Positions 1 to 4,881 of a DNA stretch of 5,955 bases are shown one piece after another; the stretch's first letter is position 1; every line of letters starts with the position of its first letter. The translations under genes and the position numbers were made by a program. This stretch comes from an uncultured Oxalobacteraceae bacterium (lineage in GTDB: Bacteria; Pseudomonadota; Gammaproteobacteria; Burkholderiales; Burkholderiaceae), in the NCBI GenBank assembly GCA_946478765.1, contig CAMLDH010000249.1, positions 1 through 5,955 on the forward strand, given 5' to 3'. The notes below the pieces were generated by a model. That model had not been told where the DNA came from, did not search any database, and saw nothing but the letters and a program-made list of their open reading frames with translations.

Positions 1-37
1 GCAAGCTGCAACATATCAAGAATTTCGTAGTCGAAAT

Positions 38-69
38 GTGGCAGCGCTGAAACTGCGCGGCGCTATAAT
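38..69 (+). promoter_or_regulatory. Candidate sigma-70 promoter for the carboxypeptidase gene
   Basis: A perfect -10 hexamer TATAAT lies at 64-69. The best -35-like element is GTGGCA at 38-43 (4 of 6 matches), but its 20-bp spacer is longer than ideal; nothing good sits at 17 bp. Transcription would start near 76 and leave an untranslated leader of about 64 bases. The -10 box is clear, the -35 is doubtful. Confidence 0.4.
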
Positions 70-139
70 TCGCAGCTTGTTTCCAATCCCAATCGGCCTT
101 CGCGTCAGGTTTGATGCGAGGCTGCACAATTTACAGCTC

Positions 140-1285
140 ATGAAAAAATTAATCGCGGCCGTCGCCGCCACCGTTTTCTCTTTGTCCGCCGCATTGGCAC
201 AAACCATACCTGCGCCGACTATCGCCGCCAAATCCTGGCTACTGCTCGATGCCACCAGCGGCCAGGTGCTGGCATCGCAAGAACCGAACATGCGGATCGA
301 ACCGGCATCGCTGACCAAGATCATGACTGCCTACCTGGCGTTTGCGGCAATCAAGGACAAGAAGCTCGATGCCAACCAGATGATCAACGTATCGGTGCGC
401 GCGTGGAAGGTCGATCCGGGCAGCTCGAAAATGTTTATCGATCCGGCCACACCGGTGAAGGTGAATGACTTGTTGTACGGCTTGATCGTGCAATCGGGCA
501 ACGACGCATCGGTTGCGCTGGCCGAAGCGGTCGCTGGCGCCGAAGACACGTTTGTGACGCTGATGAACCGCGAATCGGAACGCATGGGATTGAAATCGAC
601 CCACTTCGCCAATTCGCACGGCCTGCCCAGCCCCGACAATTATTCGACTGCGCAAGACCTGGCAGTGCTGGCATCGCGCCTGATCGCCGACTATCCGGAT
701 TTTTACAAGATTTATTCGACCAGGGCATACACGTATAACAAGATCACGCAGCCGAACCGCAACCGCCTGCTGTGGCTCGATCCGACCGTCGACGGCATGA
801 AGACCGGGCATACGCAAAGTGCCGGCTATTGCCTGATCGCCACCGCCAAACGGCCGAACGCAGGCAGCGATCGCCGCCTGATTTCGGTCGTACTGGGCAC
901 CACATCCGATCAAATGCGCGCGCAGGAAAGCCAGAAACTGCTGAACTGGGGTTTCCAGAATTTCGATACCGTGAAAGTGTATGCAAAAGACCAGGCGGTC
1001 GCCACGCCGGAAGTGTGGAAAGGCACGCAAAACCAGGTCAAGATCGGCTTCGCGCGCGACGTGTTCGTGACCGTACCCAAGGGCTTGGGTGAAAAAATGA
1101 AACCGGTACTGGAACGCAAGGACCCGCTGGTCGCACCGGTCGTGCTGAACAGCCAGGTCGGCACGCTGAAAATGGTCGCCGACGGCAAGACGCTTACGGA
1201 ATTGCCGGTGCTCGCGCTCGAGCAAGTCAATCAAGCCAGCGTATTCGGCCGCGCCTGGGATTCCGTGCGCTTGTTGCTGAAGTGA
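140..1285 (+). CDS. dacC: D-alanyl-D-alanine carboxypeptidase (penicillin-binding protein 5/6 class)
   Basis: This serine D,D-carboxypeptidase removes the terminal D-alanine from peptidoglycan pentapeptides at the periplasmic face of the inner membrane, limiting cross-linking. The 381-residue protein has a signal peptide (MKK, hydrophobic core, probable cleavage after ALA at about residue 20). All three catalytic motifs of peptidase family S11 are present: SLTK at 57-60 (nucleophile Ser57), SGN at 119-121 and KTG at 221-223. Residues from about 275 to 360 fit the beta-rich PBP5 C-terminal domain, and the last 18 or so residues (VFGRAWDSVRLLLK) look like the amphipathic membrane-anchoring helix. 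The ATG at 140 was chosen because an in-frame ATG at 38 would add 34 residues in front of the signal peptide; the Shine-Dalgarno sequence at 140 is weak. Whether it matches dacA or dacC of E. coli cannot be told from sequence alone. The transaminase downstream can use the D-alanine it releases. Confidence 0.95.
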   Translation: MKKLIAAVAATVFSLSAALAQTIPAPTIAAKSWLLLDATSGQVLASQEPNMRIEPASLTKIMTAYLAFAAIKDKKLDANQMINVSVRAWKVDPGSSKMFIDPATPVKVNDLLYGLIVQSGNDASVALAEAVAGAEDTFVTLMNRESERMGLKSTHFANSHGLPSPDNYSTAQDLAVLASRLIADYPDFYKIYSTRAYTYNKITQPNRNRLLWLDPTVDGMKTGHTQSAGYCLIATAKRPNAGSDRRLISVVLGTTSDQMRAQESQKLLNWGFQNFDTVKVYAKDQAVATPEVWKGTQNQVKIGFARDVFVTVPKGLGEKMKPVLERKDPLVAPVVLNSQVGTLKMVADGKTLTELPVLALEQVNQASVFGRAWDSVRLLLK

Positions 1286-1383
1286 TCTTGCGGTAAAGGG
1301 CGCACCGCCGCGCCTTGCATCGCCAACAGTAAATCCCGGGGTAAAAGCCAAACCGCAATTGCCCCACGCCTCATGCGATTGCC

Positions 1384-1412
1384 CTGACCTCACCTGCCGT
1401 TCTCTGCATACT
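1384..1412 (+). promoter_or_regulatory. dat: Weak candidate promoter for the transaminase gene
   Basis: CTGACC at 1384-1389 and CATACT at 1407-1412 each match four of six consensus bases and are separated by the ideal 17 bp. The site lies in the 195-bp gap after the carboxypeptidase gene, a gap long enough for an independent promoter. The match is modest and could be chance. Confidence 0.2.
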
Positions 1413-1480
1413 TTATTTGCATAACGAAGCGCCGATGACTGTGCAAGAATTCATCATTCGCCATTTACCGGAGTGCCAGC

Positions 1481-2326
1481 ATGAATGATCCGCTTGTCTA
1501 TCTCAACGGCGCCATGACGCCGCTGTCGGAAGCAAAAATCCCGGTGCTCGACCGCGGTTTCATCTTCGGCGATGGCGTGTATGAGGTGATCCCGATTTAC
1601 GGACGCAAACTGTTCCGCGCCGAACAACACATGGCACGCCTGTTCCGCAGCCTGGCATCGATCCAGATTCCGAATCCGCATGCGAAAGAGCAATGGATGG
1701 CCTTGATCCAGGAAGTGATCAACGCGCATCCGGCCGACGACCAGATGGTGTATGTGCAAGTCACGCGCGGCGTCGCGCGGCGCGCGCATGCGTTCCCGAA
1801 GGAAGTGACCCCGACCGTCTTCATCATGACCAATCCGATCGTGCTGCCGTCTGCCGCAGTGCGCGAAAAGGGCGTCGCGTGCGTGTCGATGGAAGACAAA
1901 CGCTGGCTGCGCTGCGAAATCAAATCGGTGTCCCTGCTGGGCAACGTGCTGGCGGCCCAACATGCGGCCGAGAATGAGGCGGTCGAAGCGATCCAGTTTC
2001 GCGACGGGCTCCTGACCGAAGCGTCGGCGTCCAATGTGTGGGTGGTCAAGGATGGCCAATTGATGGGGCCGCCGAAGGACAACCTGATCCTGGAAGGCAT
2101 CCGTTACGGTCTGATCGAGGAATTGTGCGCCGCCGGCGGCATTGCGCTGCAGGCGCGTCGCATTACGCGCGCCGAAGTGTTTGGCGCGGATGAAGTGCTG
2201 CTGTCGTCCGCCACGAAAGAAGTGCTGCCCGTCGTCAGCATCGACGGCCAGGCCATTGGAAACGGCAAACCCGGCGCCATTTACCACCAACTGTATGCAG
2301 CGTACCAGGCGGCGAAGGCCGCTTGA
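1481..2326 (+). CDS. dat: D-amino-acid transaminase (D-alanine aminotransferase), class IV PLP enzyme
   Basis: This cytoplasmic enzyme interconverts D-alanine plus 2-oxoglutarate with pyruvate plus D-glutamate, both precursors of peptidoglycan. The 281-residue length is normal for fold-type IV aminotransferases. Lys148 in CEIKSVSLLGN is the expected PLP-binding lysine. With a constant offset of three from the well-studied Bacillus enzyme, the other key positions also match: Tyr34 (DGVYEV), Arg101 and His103 (RRAHAF, the substrate carboxylate trap), Glu180 (LTEASASN) and Leu204 (NLILEG). The Arg-x-His pair and overall pattern favour D-amino-acid over branched-chain (IlvE) or aminodeoxychorismate lyase activity; specificity remains an inference. 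The ATG at 1481 is preceded by CGGAG at 1469-1473, seven bases away. It follows the carboxypeptidase gene by 195 bp on the same strand, linking D-alanine release with D-alanine use. Confidence 0.92.
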   Translation: MNDPLVYLNGAMTPLSEAKIPVLDRGFIFGDGVYEVIPIYGRKLFRAEQHMARLFRSLASIQIPNPHAKEQWMALIQEVINAHPADDQMVYVQVTRGVARRAHAFPKEVTPTVFIMTNPIVLPSAAVREKGVACVSMEDKRWLRCEIKSVSLLGNVLAAQHAAENEAVEAIQFRDGLLTEASASNVWVVKDGQLMGPPKDNLILEGIRYGLIEELCAAGGIALQARRITRAEVFGADEVLLSSATKEVLPVVSIDGQAIGNGKPGAIYHQLYAAYQAAKAA

Positions 2327-2349
2327 TCATTCGCGCGATGGCGTAAAAT
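2323..2349 (+). promoter_or_regulatory. ybeD: Candidate promoter for ybeD
   Basis: TAAAAT at 2344-2349 matches five of six -10 bases. TTGATC at 2323-2328, overlapping the transaminase stop codon, is a four-of-six -35 element, but the spacer is only 15 bp. A start near 2356 would fall just before the ATG at 2365 and give a leader of about 48 bases to the preferred ATG at 2404, which supports the shorter ybeD start. Confidence 0.35.
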
Positions 2350-2403
2350 AGTCGCGGTCCGGTCATGCGCACCGGCCGCAGCAAGATTCAGACTGAAAAA
2401 ATC

Positions 2404-2673
2404 ATGCCCCAACCGACCGATAGCCTCATCGAATATCCCAGCGACTTCCCGATCAAGATCATGGGCATCATGCAGGAAGCGTTCGCACAAACAATGGTGG
2501 AAGTCGTGACCCTGCACGACCCGACTTTCCATGCCGGCAAGATGGAAATGCGCCCTTCGTCGGCCGGAAAATATCTGGCGCTCACGGTCACCGTGCGCGC
2601 GACCAGCCGCGAACAACTCGATAACCTGTATCGCGCATTGTCATCGCATCCAATGGTCAAAGTGGTGCTGTAG
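2404..2673 (+). CDS. ybeD: YbeD / DUF493 family protein
   Basis: A small cytoplasmic protein of 89 residues from the DUF493 (YbeD) family, which has an ACT-like alpha/beta fold; its biochemical role is not established, though the gene is commonly found just before lipB. Family features visible here are the N-terminal YPSDFPIKIMG segment, MEMRPSSAGKY with the conserved Ser-Ser-x-Gly-x-Tyr turn, the LTVTVRATS strand, a helix with QLDNLYRALSS and the ending MVKVVL, which parallels the E. coli protein's end. An in-frame ATG at 2365 would add 13 residues (MRTGRSKIQTEKI). I prefer 2404 because the length then matches the family (87 in E. coli) and because the likely promoter lies too close to 2365. 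Neither start has a strong ribosome binding site. No lipB follows. Confidence 0.88.
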   Translation: MPQPTDSLIEYPSDFPIKIMGIMQEAFAQTMVEVVTLHDPTFHAGKMEMRPSSAGKYLALTVTVRATSREQLDNLYRALSSHPMVKVVL

Positions 2674-2781
2674 ATGATCCCGAGCCACCACAATCATGCC
2701 CTGGGCGAAAAAATCGGGATCAAGCTTGAAATCGAGCACGTGATTGCGTTTCCGTCCTGCGTCGGCGCTGCCGTCTCGTAA
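2674..2781 (+). CDS. Doubtful 35-residue ORF directly after ybeD
   Basis: An ATG immediately abuts the TAG of ybeD and opens 35 codons, beginning MIPSHHNHALGEKIGIKLE and ending in VGAAVS before TAA. It could be translated by termination-reinitiation. I recognise no family in it, it has no hydrophobic segment long enough for a membrane helix, and it does not resemble the N-terminus of LipB, the usual downstream neighbour. It may be chance, a decayed remnant or a real small protein. Confidence 0.15.
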   Translation: MIPSHHNHALGEKIGIKLEIEHVIAFPSCVGAAVS

Positions 2782-2816
2782 GGAACGTGCACGGCAGGCC
2801 ATCAAACCGCTGCCGT
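2766..2816. repeat. Three-copy repeat: two direct CGCTGCCGT and one inverted ACGGCAG
   Basis: The 9-mer CGCTGCCGT occurs at 2766-2774 and again at 2808-2816. Its inverse ACGGCAG (pairing with the CTGCCGT part) lies between them at 2791-2797. The central copy can pair perfectly over 7 bp with either flank, with loops of 16 and 12 bases, so the two hairpins exclude each other. The right copy lies inside the last codons of the LysR gene. Confidence 0.6.
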
Positions 2817-2819
2817 TTT
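2791..2819 (+). terminator. Candidate Rho-independent terminator after ybeD
   Basis: ACGGCAG at 2791-2797 and CTGCCGT at 2810-2816 form a perfect 7-bp stem around a 12-base loop, with a run of four T (2816-2819) at its base, 117 bases after the ybeD stop. The T run is short and the loop is large, so efficiency may be modest. Read from the opposite strand the stem is not followed by T residues, so it would not serve the LysR gene in the same way. Confidence 0.4.
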
Positions 2820-3704
2820 GAGCTTGCCCACTTCCTCGAACAGCCAGGTGCGAAACGCCTGCACATGCGGCTTCTGCAACGCGCTCGGCGCGCACACCAG
2901 ATAGTACGAAGACTGGCATTTCACCGCAACGTCAAACAGACGCACCAAATCGCCCGCTGCCAAATCCTGCGCCACGATCGCATGGCGCGCGAGCGCAATG
3001 CCGCGCCCGTCGACGGCGGCCCGCGCCAGTATCGACGAGTCCTGAAATACCAGTCCGCCGCTCGGCTCCGGCCAATCGAGCCCGGCCGCTTCGAACCATG
3101 GCGTCCACGGCTCGCCGTCGCAGCGCAACAGCGCGCTGCGCGCCAATGCCTTCAAGGTCCGCGGCAGACGTCCGCCGTTGAATGTCGGGCTCGCCACCGG
3201 ATAGTAATAATCATCCATCACCAGTTCGACCGACAGGCCCGGATAGTGGCCGGCGCCAAAACGCACGCCGATATCGACCGACTCCCGTATGAAATCGGTC
3301 AAATGATTACTCGATTGCAGCACCACTTCGGTATCCGGATGCCGCTCGATGAATTCTCCCAGGCGTGGCGCCAGCCAGCGCGCGGCAAACGACGGCAAAG
3401 CGGTGATGGTCAGGCGCTTCTGTTGTGCGCCGGCCTGCAATGCCTCGGCCGCGAGTGCAATGTCCATCAGGGATTTGCGCAAGATCGCGGCAAAGCGCTC
3501 GCCATCCGCCGTGATCGCAATGCGCTTGCCGTGGCGCGTAAAGAGCGCGACGCCAAGCTCTTCTTCCAACGCGCGCACCTGATGGCTGATCGCGCCATGC
3601 GTGACGTGGATTTCTTCGGCGGCCCGCGAAAAATTCTGGTGCCGCGCGGCGGCCTCGAACGCGCGCAAGGCCGCCCAATTGGGTAAACGGCGCAGATCGG
3701 GCAT
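2802..3704 (-). CDS. LysR-family transcriptional regulator, GcvA/AmpR-like
   Basis: A 300-residue DNA-binding regulator of normal LysR length. Residues 8-67 form the winged helix-turn-helix, with FSRAAEEIHVTHGAISHQV (25-43) as the DNA-contacting core and LEEELGVALFTR leading into the wing. A linker helix (about 68-92) joins an effector-binding domain from about 97 to 295. LPSFAARWLAPRLGEF (103-118) and VDIGVRFGAGHYPGL are typical of the GcvA/AmpR branch, as is the Trp-Ala-Ala-Leu-Arg-Ala-Phe opening. The ligand cannot be predicted. The ATG at 3704 is the only usable start, since an in-frame stop lies eight codons upstream and no GTG or TTG comes between; no clear Shine-Dalgarno is seen. It diverges from the DUF2917-GST operon across 149 bp and probably controls that operon and itself, as is usual for divergent LysR genes. 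Confidence 0.93.
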   Translation of the reverse strand: MPDLRRLPNWAALRAFEAAARHQNFSRAAEEIHVTHGAISHQVRALEEELGVALFTRHGKRIAITADGERFAAILRKSLMDIALAAEALQAGAQQKRLTITALPSFAARWLAPRLGEFIERHPDTEVVLQSSNHLTDFIRESVDIGVRFGAGHYPGLSVELVMDDYYYPVASPTFNGGRLPRTLKALARSALLRCDGEPWTPWFEAAGLDWPEPSGGLVFQDSSILARAAVDGRGIALARHAIVAQDLAAGDLVRLFDVAVKCQSSYYLVCAPSALQKPHVQAFRTWLFEEVGKLKTAAV

Positions 3705-3739
3705 GTTTATATGTGAGAAAAATTAGCAAGTGAATCAAA

Positions 3740-3768
3740 AATATATCGTTTTGACCGCTGCAATGCAA
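3740..3768 (-). promoter_or_regulatory. Candidate promoter for the LysR gene
   Basis: On the minus strand TATATT (complement of 3740-3745) matches five of six -10 bases, and TTGCAT (complement of 3763-3768) provides the TTG of a -35 element with a 17-bp spacer. A start near 3733 would leave a leader of about 29 bases. The region overlaps the opposite promoter, so the two would compete or be co-regulated. Confidence 0.3.
3751..3763. promoter_or_regulatory. Candidate LysR-type T-N11-A operator
   Basis: TTG-N7-CAA is a T-N11-A box with dyad ends, the form typical of LysR-family binding sites. It overlaps the -35 of the rightward promoter and lies between the -10 and -35 elements of the leftward one, a position that fits autorepression. 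An overlapping short dyad, TGCA-A-TGCA, lies at 3759-3767. Such boxes are degenerate, so chance is a real alternative. Confidence 0.35.
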
Positions 3769-3778
3769 GCACTACACT
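3751..3778 (+). promoter_or_regulatory. Candidate promoter for the DUF2917-GST operon
   Basis: TTGACC at 3751-3756 matches five of six -35 bases. TACACT at 3773-3778 matches four of six -10 bases at a 16-bp spacer. Transcription would start near 3785 and leave a leader of about 70 bases before the DUF2917 ATG. Confidence 0.4.
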
Positions 3779-3793
3779 ATTTTTACAGAAACG

Positions 3794-3809
3794 GAGATAG
3801 AGAGATAGA
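3794..3809 (+). repeat. Perfect tandem repeat of GAGATAGA (two units)
   Basis: GAGATAGA at 3794-3801 is repeated at once at 3802-3809. It falls in the predicted 5' untranslated leader of the DUF2917-GST transcript. The purine-rich unit might affect translation or mRNA stability, or may simply be a slippage product. Confidence 0.6.
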
Positions 3810-3853
3810 GCAGCGGTTTTCAGCCATGTTGTTGGCAATTCAAGGAGAAAGTC

Positions 3854-4192
3854 ATGAGAAAAATTTTCACAGACAGAGCACTTTCCATCACCCCCGGCCA
3901 AGCCGTATCCGGCATCACCGAGCGCATGCAAACGCTGCAGGTCGCCAGCGGTTCGGTCTGGATCACGATGGAAGGCGTGTCGCACGATTACTGGCTCTCG
4001 GCGGGAGACAAGCTTGCCACCATACCGGGACGCCTGATTGTCATCGAAGCGGGCAAGCATGCCAGCTGCGTGACGACACAGCCGCCGACCACGCAACACG
4101 CCTTGTCCAGGCTGGGCGCGTGGCTGCATGGCTTGATGCAGCGGCGTCCGGCGCAGCGCGAGGCGCATGGCTGCGCCAGCTGCCCTGGCTGA
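3854..4192 (+). CDS. DUF2917 family protein
   Basis: A 112-residue protein whose pattern fits DUF2917, a family of unknown function common in Burkholderiales. The core at about 27-72 is beta-rich: a GSVWITMEG strand-turn followed by HDYWLSAGDKL and a strand RLIVIEAG. The G-x-V-W-[IV]-T-x-x-G and D-x-x-L-x-x-G-D spacing recalls small cupin-like barrels, but the usual metal-binding histidine set is not evident. No signal peptide or membrane segment is seen. The C-terminal 30 residues are basic and end in CASC. The start is well supported by AAGGAG at 3842-3847, six bases before the ATG. The GST gene follows 32 bp later on the same strand, so the two are probably cotranscribed, under control of the divergent LysR protein. 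The family assignment is by recognition of pattern; no function is claimed. Confidence 0.8.
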   Translation: MRKIFTDRALSITPGQAVSGITERMQTLQVASGSVWITMEGVSHDYWLSAGDKLATIPGRLIVIEAGKHASCVTTQPPTTQHALSRLGAWLHGLMQRRPAQREAHGCASCPG

Positions 4193-4224
4193 TCATTCGC
4201 AAGCAGCTGCCACAAGGAGATTCA

Positions 4225-4821
4225 GTGAAAGTCTACGGCGACATACAGTCTGGCAACTGCTACAAGATCAAATTGGCCATGTCGCTGCTCGACATTGACC
4301 ACGAATGGATTCATGTCGATATCCTGGCCAATGAGACCGCCACAGCGGAATTCTTGTCCATGAATCCGAACGGCAAAGTCCCGGTACTTGAGTTGCCGGA
4401 TGGCCGGTGTCTTTCAGAGTCCAATGCCATACTCGCTTTTTTGGCCGATGGCACCGCGCTTTTGCCTGAAGAGCGCTTTGATCGCGCAAAGGTTCTCCAG
4501 TGGCAGTTCTTCGAACAATACAGCCACGAACCTTACATCGCCGTAGCGCGTTTTATTGCAAAGTATCTTGGCCTGCCCGAGGACCGAAGGGCGGACTACG
4601 AGTCCAGGCAAGCGGGTGGCTACAAGGCGCTGTCGATCATGGAAACACGATTGGCGAGAAGCGCCTTCCTTGTCGGTGCGTCTTTTACGGTGGCCGACAT
4701 TTCGCTTTACGCTTATACCCATGTCGCGCACGAGGGCGGCTTCGATCTATCGCGCTATCCAGCAATTCAGAACTGGCTTGGCCGAATCGCGGCGCATCCA
4801 AAGTACGTGGGCATGGCGTAA
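4225..4821 (+). CDS. Glutathione S-transferase family protein
   Basis: A 198-residue cytosolic protein of the glutathione S-transferase superfamily, which conjugates or transfers glutathione to electrophilic substrates; the substrate here is unknown. The N-terminal thioredoxin-like domain (about 1-77) shows SGNCYKIKL at 9-17, where Ser9 or Cys12 is the likely catalytic or glutathione-contacting residue. It also shows NPNGKVPVLEL with the conserved cis-proline Pro53, and SES at 64-66, which binds the gamma-glutamyl part of glutathione. The helical C-terminal domain (about 83-198) has the N-capping box FTVADISLY (154-162, Asp158). The GTG at 4225 was chosen because it starts the first beta strand (KVYGDIQSG) and has AAGGAG at 4214-4219, five bases upstream. 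The same frame stays open far upstream, but that part overlaps the DUF2917 gene and has no GST similarity. Operon with DUF2917; convergent with the asparaginase gene 60 bp away. Confidence 0.92.
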   Translation: MKVYGDIQSGNCYKIKLAMSLLDIDHEWIHVDILANETATAEFLSMNPNGKVPVLELPDGRCLSESNAILAFLADGTALLPEERFDRAKVLQWQFFEQYSHEPYIAVARFIAKYLGLPEDRRADYESRQAGGYKALSIMETRLARSAFLVGASFTVADISLYAYTHVAHEGGFDLSRYPAIQNWLGRIAAHPKYVGMA

Positions 4822-4881
4822 CGGCGCTTGAATGGATCGCGTCCAGGCCGCATCATTGCCCGGATGTGCCTGCGCACCAAT

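Noticed and set aside
38..139. Longer start for the carboxypeptidase at ATG 38
   Set aside because: It would bury the signal peptide and would start upstream of the TATAAT at 64-69.
1296..1316. Hairpin after the carboxypeptidase gene (AAGG-CGC / GCG-CCTT with a bulged G) as terminator
   Set aside because: The stem is interrupted and no T run follows.
239..1393. A 384-codon open frame antisense to the carboxypeptidase gene
   Set aside because: It mirrors the codons of a gene with intact catalytic motifs, and its translation is rich in His, Arg and Gln without recognisable domains, as expected of an antisense shadow in GC-rich DNA.
1454..2290. A 278-codon open frame antisense to the transaminase gene
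   Set aside because: Same shadow pattern; the + strand protein carries all expected active-site residues.
2787..3686. A 299-codon + strand frame opposite the LysR gene
   Set aside because: The minus strand encodes a full-length LysR protein; the + strand product has the Arg/Gln/His-rich make-up of a shadow.
3730..4224. 165 open codons upstream of and in frame with the GST gene, suggesting an N-terminal fusion
   Set aside because: They overlap the promoter region and the DUF2917 gene in another frame, lack a ribosome binding site at the start, and a good AAGGAG precedes the GTG at 4225.
4866..4877. GTGC-CTGC-GCAC hairpin between the convergent GST and asparaginase genes as terminator
   Set aside because: Only a 4-bp stem and no T run on either strand.
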